Part shown: positions 1-11,186 of the stretch, piece after piece
How positions within the stretch are numbered: position 1 is the stretch's first letter
Layout of the letters: each line of letters begins with the position of its first letter
Origin: Takakia lepidozioides
Lineage: Eukaryota; Streptophyta; Takakiopsida; Takakiales; Takakiaceae
DNA length: 64,000 nucleotides
Assembly (NCBI GenBank): GCA_030704615.1
Contig: CM060733.1
Location: 27,404,001-27,468,000, forward strand
Direction of reading: 5' to 3'
Translations under genes and position numbers: made by a program
The notes under the pieces: generated by a model
Databases searched by the model: none
What the model saw: only the letters and a program-made list of their open reading frames with translations
Told to the model about the DNA's origin: nothing

Positions 1-228
1 AGAAAACAAATTCGAAACGGAACTTAACGATAACTTGGGGGCCGGGACATCCATACAAGAAACAGGACAAATCCTTCTTGAGCCGAGCCATATCATGGCA
101 CACTAAGCGTAACACGTGGCAGCCGGCTTAGGGACTAAGAAGAAATTCTTGCAAAGTAAAGTGGAGGGGCAAACCCTAGTGGAGGGGCAAGGGCCCCGGG
201 AAAATAGGGAGAGAAAAAAATGCGAAAA

Positions 229-347
229 GGGTGCAGCACCGGGACTTCCCGGGAGGTCACCCATCCCAGTACTATTCCGGCCCAAAGGCGCTTAACTTCA
301 GAGTTCTGATGGGATCTGGTGTAGTAGCCTTGGTATGACCGCACCAC
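229..347 (-). rRNA. 5S ribosomal RNA (copy 1)
   Basis: A 119-nt plant 5S rRNA on the minus strand. It starts GTGGTGCGGTCATACC and ends GGTGCTGCACCC, with the conserved internal control region around AAGTTAAGCGCC and TGGGATGGGTGACC. On the minus strand a TATAAG element lies at about -30 and a C at -1, as in other plant 5S genes. TTTT and a longer T run follow the 3' end, as expected for RNA polymerase III termination. This unit has one extra base just upstream of the TATA element. Confidence 0.97.
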
Positions 348-936
348 GACATCCACGCTTCTGGCTTGCTACTTATACCACTGCCCACGCAAACAACACC
401 ACACTGCTCCCACTAGTATTTCCATGCCCCCTTTTGCTACTCTTCGTTGATGGTGCTCTTCTAGAACACCGCCATACATTATTTTTGCATGCTTACATGG
501 GTCGTGGGCTCTGCCCGGAAGGAGATTTCACAAGATTTTTTCTTCTTCTTAAAAACAATTTGAATTCAACGAAAAACGGACTTCAAGGTGCCGCCGGGGG
601 TGGAGCACCGCAAAATCACGCCTCAAATTATATGTTTCCGAACGAACGTGTTGTCTTTCCCCTGGTCACGCGAGACCGTGGCATGGCCAAACTAAAAAGT
701 GGTGAAGGAAACAAAATTCGAAACGGAACTTAACGATAACTTGGGGGCCGGGACATCCATACAAGAAACAGGACACAATCCTTCTTGAGCCGAGCCATAT
801 CATGGCACACTAAGCGTAACACGTGGCAGCCGGCTTAGGGACTAAGAAGAAATTCTTGCAAAGTAAAGTGGAGGGGCAAACCCTAGTGGAGGGGCAAGGG
901 CCCCGGGAAAATAGGGAGAGAAAAAAAATGCGAAAA

Positions 937-1055
937 GGGTGCAGCACCGGGACTTCCCGGGAGGTCACCCATCCCAGTACTATTCCGGCCCAAAGGCGCT
1001 TAACTTCAGAGTTCTGATGGGATCTGGTGTAGTAGCCTTGGTATGACCGCACCAC
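937..1055 (-). rRNA. 5S ribosomal RNA (copy 2)
   Basis: Same 119-nt sequence as copy 1, 708 bp further along. The TATAAG element and T-run terminator are intact. Confidence 0.97.
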
Positions 1056-1644
1056 GACATCCACGCTTCTGGCTTGCTACTTATACACTGCCCACGCAAA
1101 CAACACCCACTGCTCCCACTAGTATTTTCCATGCCCCTTTTGCTACTCTTCGTTGATGGTTGCTTCTTCTAGAACACCGCCATACATTATTTTTGCATGC
1201 TTACATTGGGTCGTGGGCTCTGCCCGGAAGGAGATTTCACAAGATTTTTTCTTCTTCTTAAAAACAATTTGAATTCAACGAAAACGGACTTCAAGGTGCC
1301 GCCGGGGGTGGAGCACCGCAAAATCACGCCTCAAATTATATGTTTCCGAACGAACGTTGTCTTTCCCCTGGTCACGCGAGACCGTGGCATGGCCAAACTA
1401 AAAAGTGGTGAAGGAAACAAAATTCGAAACGGAACTTAACGATAACTTGGGGGCCGGGACATCCATACAAGAAACAGGACACAATCCTTCTTGAGCCGAG
1501 CCATATCATGGCACACTAAGCGTAACACGTGGCAGCCGGCTTAGGGACTAAGAAGAAATTCTTGCAAAGTAAAGTGGAGGGGCAAACCCTAGTGGAGGGG
1601 CAAGGGCCCCCGGGAAAATAGGGAGAGAAAAAAAAATGCGAAAA

Positions 1645-1763
1645 GGGTGCAGCACCGGGACTTCCCGGGAGGTCACCCATCCCAGTACTATTCCGGCCCA
1701 AAGGCGCTTAACTTCAGAGTTCTGATGGGATCTGGTGTAGTAGCCTTGGTATGACCGCACCAC
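1645..1763 (-). rRNA. 5S ribosomal RNA (copy 3)
   Basis: Same gene sequence. The 3'-flanking T run is one or two bases longer than in neighbouring units. Confidence 0.97.
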
Positions 1764-2350
1764 GACATCCACGCTTCTGGCTTGCTACTTATACACTGCC
1801 CACGCAAACAACACCACACTGCTCCCACTAGTATTTTCCATGCCCCTTTTGCTACTCTTCGTTGATGGTTGCTCTTCTAGAACACCGCCATACATTATTT
1901 TTGCATGCTTACATTGGGTCGTGGGCTCTGCCCGGAAGGAGATTTCACAAGATTTTTTCTTCTTCTTAAAAACAATTTGAATTCAACGAAAACGGACTTC
2001 AAGGTGCCGCCGGGGGTGGAGCACCGCAAAATCACGCCTCAAATTATATGTTTCCGAACGAACGTGTGTCTTTCCCCTGGTCACGCGAGACCGTGGCATG
2101 GCCAAACTAAAAAGTGGTGAAGGAAACAAAATTCGAAACGGAACTTAACGATAACTTGGGGCCGGGACATCCATACAAGAAACAGGACACAATCCTTCTT
2201 GAGCCGAGCCATATCATGGCACACTAAGCGTAACACGTGGCAGCCGGCTTAGGGACTAAGAAGAAATTCTTGCAAAGTAAAGTGGAGGGGCAAACCCTAG
2301 TGGAGGGGCAAGGGCCCCGGGAAAATAGGGAGAGAAAAAAAATGCGAAAA

Positions 2351-2469
2351 GGGTGCAGCACCGGGACTTCCCGGGAGGTCACCCATCCCAGTACTATTCC
2401 GGCCCAAAGGCGCTTAACTTCAGAGTTCTGATGGGATCTGGTGTAGTAGCCTTGGTATGACCGCACCAC
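2351..2469 (-). rRNA. 5S ribosomal RNA (copy 4)
   Basis: Same gene sequence. This unit is about 2 bp shorter, with small deletions in the spacer. Confidence 0.97.
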
Positions 2470-3058
2470 GACATCCACGCTTCTGGCTTGCTACTTATAC
2501 ACTGCCCACGCAAACAACACCACACTGCTCCCACTAGTATTTTCCATGCCCCTTTTGCTACTCTTCGTTGATGGTTGCTCTTCTAGAACACCGCCATACA
2601 TTATTTTTGCATGCTTACATTGGGTCGTGGGCTCTGCCCGGAAGAGATTTCACAAGATTTTTTCTTCTTCTTAAAAACAATTTGAATTCAACGAAAACGG
2701 ACTTCAAGGTGCCGCCGGGGGTGGAGCACCGCAAAATCACGCCTCAAATTATATGTTTCCGAACGAACGTGTTGTCTTTCCCCTGGTCACGCGAGACCGT
2801 GGCATGGCCAAACTAAAAAGTGGTGAAGGAAACAAAATTCGAAACGGAACTTAACGATAACTTGGGGGCCGGGACATCCATACAAGAAACAGGACACAAT
2901 CCTTCTTGAGCCGAGCCATATCATGGCACACTAAGCGTAACACGTGGCAGCCGGCTTAGGGACTAAGAAGAAATTCTTGCAAAGTAAAGTGGAGGGGCAA
3001 ACCCTAGTGGAGGGGCAAGGGCCCCCGGGAAAATAGGGAGAGAAAAAAAATGCGAAAA

Positions 3059-3177
3059 GGGTGCAGCACCGGGACTTCCCGGGAGGTCACCCATCCCAGT
3101 ACTATTCCGGCCCAAAGGCGCTTAACTTCAGAGTTCTGATGGGATCTGGTGTAGTAGCCTTGGTATGACCGCACCAC
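3059..3177 (-). rRNA. 5S ribosomal RNA (copy 5)
   Basis: Same gene sequence with an intact TATAAG element and T-run terminator. Confidence 0.97.
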
Positions 3178-3766
3178 GACATCCACGCTTCTGGCTTGCT
3201 ACTTATACACTGCCCACGCAAACAACACCACACTGCTCCCACTAGTATTTTCCATGCCCCTTTTGCTACTCTTCGTTGATGGTTGCTCTTCTAGAACACC
3301 GCCATACATTATTTTTGCATGCTTACATTGGGTCGTGGGCTCTGCCCGGAAGGAGATTTCACAAGATTTTTTCTTCTTCTTAAAAACAATTTGAATTCAA
3401 CGAAAACGGACTTCAAGGTGCCGCCGGGGGTGGAGCACCGCAAAATCACGCCTCAAATTATATGTTTCCGAACGAACGTGTTGTCTTTCCCCTGGTCACG
3501 CGAGACCGTGGCATGGCCAAACTAAAAAGTGGTGAAGGAAACAAAATTCGAAACGGAACTTAACGATAACTTGGGGGCCGGGACATCCATACAAGAAACA
3601 GGACACAATCCTTCTTGAGCCGAGCCATATCATGGCACACTAAGCGTAACACGTGGCAGCCGGCTTAGGGACTAAGAAGAAATTCTTGCAAAGTAAAGTG
3701 GAGGGGCAAACCCTAGTGGAGGGGCAAGGGCCCCCGGGAAAATAGGGAGAGAAAAAAATGCGAAAA

Positions 3767-3885
3767 GGGTGCAGCACCGGGACTTCCCGGGAGGTCACCC
3801 ATCCCAGTACTATTCCGGCCCAAAGGCGCTTAACTTCAGAGTTCTGATGGGATCTGGTGTAGTAGCCTTGGTATGACCGCACCAC
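3767..3885 (-). rRNA. 5S ribosomal RNA (copy 6)
   Basis: Same gene sequence with intact flanking signals. Confidence 0.97.
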
Positions 3886-4475
3886 GACATCCACGCTTCT
3901 GGCTTGCTACTTATACACTGCCCACGCAAACAACACCACACTGCTCCCACTAGTATTTTCCATGCCCCTTTTGCTACTCTTCGTTGATGGTTGCTCTTCT
4001 AGAACACCGCCATACATTATTTTTGCATGCTTACATTGGGTCGTGGGCTCTGCCCGGAAGGAGATTTCACAAGATTTTTTCTTCTTCTTAAAAACAATTT
4101 GAATTCAACGAAAACGGACTTCAAGGTGCCGCCGGGGGTGGAGCACCGCAAAATCACGCCTCAAATTATATGTTTCCGAACGAACGTGTTGTCTTTCCCC
4201 TGGTCACGCGAGACCGTGGCATGGCCAAACTAAAAAGTGGTGAAGGAAACAAAATTCGAAACGGAACTTAACGATAACTTGGGGGCCGGGACATCCATAC
4301 AAGAAACAGGACACAATCCTTCTTGAGCCGAGCCATATCATGGCACACTAAGCGTAACACGTGGCAGCCGGCTTAGGGACTAAGAAGAAATTCTTGCAAA
4401 GTAAAGTGGAGGGGCAAACCCTAGTGGAGGGGCAAGGGCCCCCGGGAAAATAGGGAGAGAAAAAAAATGCGAAAA

Positions 4476-4594
4476 GGGTGCAGCACCGGGACTTCCCGGG
4501 AGGTCACCCATCCCAGTACTATTCCGGCCCAAAGGCGCTTAACTTCAGAGTTCTGATGGGATCTGGTGTAGTAGCCTTGGTATGACCGCACCAC
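4476..4594 (-). rRNA. 5S ribosomal RNA (copy 7, in the unit broken by the insertion)
   Basis: Same gene sequence. Its upstream spacer (higher coordinates) is cut at 4705 by the 11.2-kb insertion. The TATA element and about 110 bp of upstream spacer remain, so the core promoter is intact. Confidence 0.96.
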
Positions 4595-4705
4595 GACATC
4601 CACGCTTCTGGCTTGCTACTTATACACTGCCCACGCAAACAACACCACACTGCTCCCACTAGTATTTTCCATGCCCCTTTTGCTACTCTTCGTTGATGGT
4701 TGCTC

Positions 4706-7700
4706 ATCGCGTGGGTCGCAGTTCGGGTCAACCTTTCCTCCCTCCTTCCGGAAAGCAAAGGTGGAGTTCTCCTTCACAAAGCAGTATGCATCGAACTGCT
4801 TCGTCTGCATACACAGGGGGAAAACGATTAGAAACCGAATGCGGCACCGCATTTGAAAACACCCAAGCAAATCAATGGACGAGTGCCAGTGTCGTAATCA
4901 CCTTCTTCCCTTCCGACCGAAGGCCCAGTGTGTTGATGCACGTCCACTTTTTTTTCAGAATCGGGACGGCGCTCTTGCGGGTCCACTTGGCAATTCCTGT
5001 CTGAGTGTTTTTTCCTCTGCTCGCCAGGACAACCACACAGCCTCTGTCGTCCAATACCATGCGGGCAAGCCCGAATCCTTTCTTCCAAAAGTCCTCCGAG
5101 TACCTGTTCCAAGATGGCAAAGCTTGCAGTCCTTCCACAGGCTCTCCGTCCGGAATATCCAAGATGATCATATCGCAAGACCACTCGGTGGCATTTCCGC
5201 CCTCCTGCAATCCTTGTCTGCACACACCCTCTCAAAGAACGAGACCATATTCTGAAATCCTGGGGTGTCGGAAGGCTCTTCGGCAGTCGCCTTCTTCAGT
5301 GCTCTGCCCTTCAGACCCTCCATGGTCTTCATGTATGCCAACTTGGCTGCCCGTCCATCCAAAGCCGCCAAGAAACTCTCATTTACACACTGGACTACTG
5401 TTTCGGGAGCCACTTTCGGCCTCTTCATTTCCACCGGCTCGAAGGGTGCCCCCCTGGGGGTTGAAGAGTGTCTTCTTTGCCGAGCTAGTTCTCGTGCCTC
5501 TCGTGACAACGGTGGGCACAGGGGAGGCAGCCTGCGTTTGGGGGGGTGGGCTGGTTGCAAAGTCTCCATCGGAGTCCTCTTCGTCACCCTCTTCCTGAAC
5601 AGGCTGTTTCTGCTTCTTCGTTTTGGCGGGTGTCACAACAGCTGCTCCTTGCTGGCGAGTCCTCTTCTTCGACCCCTTCTGTTGGGCCTGCACAGCTGCA
5701 TCCACCGTCTTTTGTGCCATCTCAGCTGCCTTTCTGGATTCTTCCATAGCAGCAGATTCCTTTGCCGACTTTGGCCCAGCAGGGACACGTCTTTCCTTTC
5801 TCTTCTCTTCTGCCAAGGCGTGCAGATCTTTCTCATACGTCAACAATACCGCCAGACATGTCCAGGTACCACGGGCATCCAACGAGATGCACGGGGATGC
5901 CATTGTTTCTGCATCTCGGGTGTGTAGACACAGCTTGGGCCCGCCACGGTCCAAGCCATGAAGAACGGGGGCTCTTGAGCCAGGGCCCCTGTCTGAAGGA
6001 GCACGTATTTCATATACCTGCAAGGCAGTCAGCATGCGTGAGCAAAAGTTGAGACCAACCTACTGGCAGAGTGCCACCGAAATTAAAAAATGCGAATGCG
6101 GTGCCGCATTTCCGAGACAAACCGAAAAACCAGGCTTCGCATACAAGGGCAGCTGTGCTTCACCTGTAAACAATTCGCATTGCAGCTTTCCCCGCTCCCT
6201 CCTGATGTGTAAACTCCACGCTCCTTCTTGTTGTCTGTAGCTCTCTGGCGAAAAGGTTGTCCTTGTACGCACATCTGAAACGTGTCACGTAGTCTTCCAA
6301 TGTCTGTGTTCCATCCCATTTGACGTACAAGCCGAACGAATTTGTGTGCATGACGACTTGCTCCTTCGCATTCGACATTACCTGCCATTCCCAAATCCAT
6401 TGTCACGTAGCAGTTCAGGGAATTCATGTCAGAAAAGCAAATCTGGGGAAGTACCTTGAATTACCTGGAACCACCAAGTCATACGGTTGAGCCACACATC
6501 CACTGCAAGGTCGGAAACTTCGAGTGGAAAAGACCACATTGTCCTTATGCTCTCGGATGCATTCCAGATCGACAGCCACCGTGTCTGCCATTTCCGATCC
6601 AATGTCAGGAGCTGCAAGAGAGTGGCAATGCTAGGAAGGAACTTCAGTGCATTGAAACCTCACCTTCTCTTTCGCCTCCACACATGCCGTTGAGAGGTGA
6701 TGCAGTTTCTCCAATTGCATGGTCGGCTGCATGGCCCGAGAATAGTGTTTTGCAATCTCGGGGATGAAGTCCTTTCCAAGTGTCGGATCTGCAATTGCCA
6801 CCAGCTTCACAAGCTTTGACTTGTATTTGGTTCTGGACTTGACACCGGCTTCCTTCAAGTGCTCAGTCAATGACTGCAACGTTTTGACCTGCCCCTCACT
6901 TTCCATGAAGAAGCGTTTGGCATGGGCCAAATCCAGCTTGATGTTTGACTGCCAACAAAAACATGTAGAAGCGTTACATTCGATTCATGTGGAAACATTA
7001 CTGAAAATGGGGGAAGGATGAGCAGAGGGAAATTGGAGCACGACTTACTTCGTATATCACCTCCACCATTCCATCCATAGTGAGACGATACCATGTCCGG
7101 TCTGTTTTTGCAACGGCTTTCTGAATGAGCTCCGGCTCCAGCATTTCCGCAAACATCTGCGGATCAGTGAGTCCAGTTTTCCTCACCCTGTACAGCATAT
7201 GTGCCATGTGGGTATGCATGTACGCATTCTCAGTGACCCTGCAAGGCACACTCTCCAGTTCAGTACACGGAAGCACGGAATCAAACCAGAATGGAAACCG
7301 AAATGCGGCACCGCATTTCGAACGTGCTAGGGAGGGTTTGAGTATCTTACGAGTTGAGGTCCGCCATGGCATTCTTGAGCAGGGAGGAGTCTGCCGCCTT
7401 CACCTTGAGGATGACACACTCCACCATGTAATGCCAGCCAATGTGCTTGGCATGGTTCTGCTTGATGTACTCCCACCAGGCGAGAAGTCGGTGATTCCCG
7501 TCCCACACAAAGAACATTTTACCCGACATATGGCCGAAGTCGGGATCACCCTTCAGCGTCGCCTCGAATTCGTGGTTGCGAGTGTGCCAGTGGGTATCCC
7601 ACGTTGACAATTCATCGGCAGTGGGTCCACGGGTTTCGCCGTCCTCATTCTCAATGGAAACGTAAAACGCTGCCGATCCCAGACGGTACCCTTCTCGAAA

Positions 7701-8605
7701 TGCGAACTTGAGCTTATCCACATCTCGGGAAGGGCCTGCCTGACGATGGGAAGGGAGACCATGCGACAGAGTGGGATTCGAAGAGTCCGCTGGAATACCC
7801 TGCTGCCCAGAACTCTGCCAATGCTACTGTGTGTCTCCTCCAACATTTTATCCGCTGCACTTTTGAAATCCTCCGGAGACATGTCTGTAGGTGCCGGTAG
7901 TGGCTGAGCAGCTGGAGCATCCTGAACTGGAGCTGCACTCTGGGGCCTGTCTGCGGGCAATTCTGCCATTGCAGAGGCCTCCTCCGGGCCTGCTTGCTCA
8001 TCGGTGGTGAGGTCTTGCTGCGAACGTTGAGCGGCAGCACCCTCCTCCGGTACCAAATCGAGATCAACGGTCGATCCCATTGCCTTCGCTGCAGCAGAGT
8101 CGGCCCCAACATCTGCAGGCGGGAAATCCTCCAGGAACTGAGCTTCAGCTCGTGGAAGCGGTTTTGCGGGAGATTGTTCGCCCGTCGCCCTGATTGCCTT
8201 CTGCTTCCTCATCCTTGCAGGTGAAGGTGTCTGCTGCAATTGAATCTGTCTTCTACCCTGCTGCTTCATTCGCGTTGGGGGGGGTGAATCGGCCTGAGCC
8301 GGTTCAGAAGCCAGTAGAGGGACGGGCTGCTTCTTCTTCGACTTTGCTGGAGAATGGCCCGACCCCTGCTGGCGATTCTCCATGATCGAAGAACGCGAGT
8401 CGATCTCTGGGACTTTGAACTTGCCCTTCGAAGACGCGTCTTTGAATCGCAGAGGGCTAGGCCCGGCAGGAATACCCGTGCTCGGGGATCGGGTGGGTGT
8501 ACGTGCTGCAGCTAGCTCCTCGGACTCTTCCTGCGGCTCTTTGGATTCCTGCGATCCCTCCAGCACGTCCACCTTTCCTGTTAGGCATGCAAACATGTTC
8601 TGCAT
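4706..8605 (-). CDS. multi-exon ParB-like / methyltransferase-like accessory protein of the inserted element
   Basis: Spliced minus-strand gene. Exons read from the sequence: 8605-7351, 7238-7049, 6948-6664, 6611-6465, 6381-6164, 6017 to about 5240, 5204-4902 and 4804-4706. The GT-AG junctions between exons 1 to 6, and between the last two, join in phase. The first ~290 codons are P/Q/A-rich and probably disordered. A ParB/Srx-like motif, VWDGNHRLLAW, lies near 7505-7473. A helical segment follows, then a K/E-rich basic stretch (about 5840-5440), then a Rossmann-like C-terminus with IILDIPDGEP followed by a GCVVVLAS strand. That pattern resembles degenerate DNA methyltransferases, but no DPPY motif is present. 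Frame breaks occur near 7718 and in exon 6, and the exon 6/7 junction is unresolved. The last exon runs on into 5S spacer codons. The ParB assignment is moderate and the methyltransferase assignment tentative. The start at 8605 is the first ATG of the long frame. Confidence 0.6.
4838..4858. repeat. intronic palindrome, last intron of the accessory gene
   Basis: Core AATGCGGCACCGCATT lies inside the 97-nt intron 4901-4805. It belongs to the family clustered at 9215-10985. Confidence 0.85.
6093..6113. repeat. intronic palindrome, exon 5/6 intron
   Basis: Core AATGCGGTGCCGCATT at 6095-6110 lies inside intron 6163-6018. An extra AAATGCG precedes it. Confidence 0.85.
7299..7320. repeat. intronic palindrome, first intron of the accessory gene
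   Basis: A perfect inverted repeat with core AAATGCGGCACCGCATTT, flanked by CG on each side, inside the 112-nt intron 7350-7239. Confidence 0.88.
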
Positions 8606-9214
8606 TCAAGTCTCCTAGCATTCAGTCTAAGAATTACAGAAGCAAAATGGGGGGTTCGGTGCTCGATCAGCTGCGCGCAGCCCGATCGCATGGAGCTCTC
8701 ACTGGTGGCTGGGTTGCCTGAGTGGCCTGCTGCTCGGAGATGGCAATCTCCTCCTGTAGACGCATCTGCTTCCTCCCCTTCGGCATTGGCCTACGTCCGA
8801 AGTATAATTTCCGGAGCTTGCGACGAGGTCTCCTGTCTGGTGCACGAACTCCCCCCCTCTCAGGTTCGAGCATAAGAAGAACAGAGAGAGGGAAATGGGG
8901 CAAAGAGTGCAGATGGAAAGGGCGCGAGAGGGGTGACTGAGGAGACACGACAAAAGTAGATGAAACGGCGGTGATGCACCACTTGGGTTCGAAAGGGTTG
9001 AAGGAAAGTGTCTCCTCGTGGAGTTTGCGTCATTACGAAATTCGAATCGTTCAGGGTACGCCTGCCGTCCGAAAAACAAACATCATTATCCAACGGTCAG
9101 GCCGCGCCGCCTCATGCCCCTTCAGTCAGATAGAGTGCCGACATGTGCAGCAATTCCGTTGCTCCACGTGTTCACATTTCAATGTATTTCCGTCCCAGCG
9201 TCTGATCAGTTGGA
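8606..9214. other. leader or promoter region upstream of the accessory gene
   Basis: No gene is called here. A minus-strand frame between about 8900 and 8667 encodes a charged segment (MPKGRKQMRLQEE) that might be a 5' exon, but I could not connect it in phase. The stretch lies between the accessory start and the palindrome array, so the accessory gene's promoter is expected in it. Confidence 0.35.
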
Positions 9215-10985
9215 GCGAAAATGCGAATGCGGCGCCGCATTTCCGTTAAGTACCATCACAAAGCTACACATCCGTACTTGTTGGAGGAAAATGCGGCACC
9301 GCATTTCCGTTCCACCTTCACATACCTTAGTTGTTGAACGGAAATACGGTGCCGCATTTCCGTCCCACAGCTCCATGTATGAGATTCAAAAGGGAAATGC
9401 GGCGCCGCATTTCCGTTCTGGAATGTCGAAAGTGCGATTGGGACGGGAATGAGGCACAACATTTCAGTTCCCGTGGTTCATGATTTTCAATGTGAACGGA
9501 AATGCGGTACCGCATTTCCGTTCCCACTTCACATACGTTAGTTGATGAATGGAAATGCCGAGCCACATTTCCGTTCGGGAAAGTATAGAGGTCTCATTTG
9601 GACAGAAATGCGGTGCCGCATTTCCGGTCTGGAAAGTTTGAAGGTCTCACATGGATGGAAATGCGGCAACACATTTCCGTAGCACAGCTCCATGCCTCAC
9701 ATACAAAACCGAAATGCGGCGCCGCATTTCCGTTTTGGAATGTCGGAAGGTGCGACTCCGACGAAAATGCGGTACCGCATTTCAATTCCGATGTTTCAGG
9801 ATATTTCATCAGAACGGAAATGCGGTGCCGCATTTCCCTTTTGAATCTAATACATTCCGTTCTGGAATGTTGGGAGGTGCGACTCGGATGGAAATGCGCT
9901 GCCGCATTTCAGTTCCGATGGTTCACGATTTTCAGTCAGAACGGAAATGCGGTACCGCATTTCCGTCTGGAATGATGGTAGGTGCGACTCGGATGGAAAT
10001 ACGGTGCCGCATTTCAGTTCAGATGGTTCACGATTTTCAGTCAGAACGGAAATGCGGTGCCGCATTTCCGTTCTGGATAGTATGATTGTCTCAAGCGGTC
10101 GGAATTGCGCTGTATGAAGGTGTCGGAATCGCACTCGGCTCCATGCATCAGATACAAAATGGAAATGCGGCGCCGCATTTCCGTTCTGGAATGTCGAAAA
10201 GTGCGACTCGGACGGAAATGCGGTGCCGCATTTCTGTTCCCGTTGTTCATAATTCTCAATCAGAACGGAAATGCGGTACCGCATTTCCGTTCCACCTTCA
10301 CATACCATGCTTGTTGAATGAAAATGCGGTACCGCATTTCCGTTCTGGAGAGTATGAATGTCTTTTAAGGACGGAAATGTGCTACAACATTTCTATCCCT
10401 CAGCTCCATGCATCAGATACAAAATGGAAATGCGGCGCCGCCTTTCCGTTCTGAAATGTCGGAAAAGTGCGACTCGGACGGAAATGCGGTGCCGCATTTC
10501 TGTTCCCGTTGTTCATAAATCTCAATCAGAACGGAAATGCGGTACCGCATTTCCGTTCCACCTTCACATACCATGCTTGTTGAATGAAAATGCGGTACCG
10601 CATTTCCGTTCTGGAGAGTATGAATGTCTTTTAAGGACGGAAATGTGCTACAGCATTTCTATCCCTCAGCTCCATGCATCAGATACAAAATGGAAATGCG
10701 GCGCCGCCTTTCCGTTCTGAAATGTCGGAAAAGTGCGACTCGGACGGAAATGCGGTGCCGCATTTCTGTTCCTGTTGTTCATAAATCTCAATCAGAACGG
10801 AAATGCGGTACCGCATTTCCGTTCCACCTTCACATACCGAGCTTGCTGGATGGAAATGCGTTACCGCATTTCCGTTCTGGAGAGTATAAAGGTTTCCCCC
10901 GGACGGAAACTCGGTGCCGCATTTCCGTCGCTCTGGTGCATGACCAAGATGCAATACGGAAATGCGGCGCCGTATTTCCGTCCAC
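9215..10985. repeat. array of ~32 regularly spaced short palindromes with a 5-unit higher-order repeat
   Basis: About 32 copies of a near-perfect inverted repeat with core AAATGCGGNNCCGCATTT, where the central pair varies (CG, TA, TG, CA). Spacing is 50-59 bp, mostly 51-55. Spacers fall into about five recurring classes that cycle in the same order. For example, the spacer containing CTCCATGCATCAGATAC recurs near 10140, 10407 and 10672, giving a ~266-bp period of five palindromes. A few copies are degenerate (about 9448, 9551, 9656, 10372 and 10638). The array sits between the two divergent genes. Many open frames cross it only because the repeat has no stop codons in most phases. Confidence 0.93.
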
Positions 10986-11186
10986 CAGCAATCGAAAGAA
11001 TCACACGGGACGGGAAATCTGGAACCTGAATGGGTTGCATTGTTCCGAAACAACACAATTGCGGCCAGTCTTGATGAGCACAACTTGGTTGTCTGACCGT
11101 TTGAACCAGCAGTCCTCGTCAGTGCGAACGTTCCTGTCTGCACCGAGAATACTGCTGGATCCACTCTCAGGAGAAACTGTTAGGAG

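Larger units (their letters stand above)
1..4705 (-). repeat. 5S rDNA tandem array, left block (about 6.6 units of ~708 bp)
   Basis: Near-identical head-to-tail units run from the window edge to 4705. The 5S genes start every 706-709 bp (plus-strand left ends 229, 937, 1645, 2351, 3059, 3767, 4476). Units differ mainly by one-base changes in short homopolymers. The last unit stops inside its spacer, just after the segment reading GATGGTTGCTC, where the 11.2-kb insertion begins. The array is cut by the left edge of the window, so its full size is unknown. Confidence 0.97.

Noticed and set aside
135-4233. Repeated open frames of 60-130 codons across the 5S units on both strands
   Set aside because: They recur with the 708-bp unit, overlap the 5S genes antisense, and change length with one-base indels. 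They are by-products of rDNA sequence.
4706-8605. Bacterial or phage contamination as the source of the ParB/MTase-like gene
   Set aside because: Several GT-AG introns join in phase, the gene is embedded in plant 5S rDNA, and a second copy with a conserved intron position exists at 43.6-44.4 kb.
9215-10985. CRISPR array
   Set aside because: Repeat-spacer geometry is superficially similar, but the spacers are themselves repeated in a fixed order, the repeats are dispersed in introns, no cas genes exist, and the DNA is plant nuclear.
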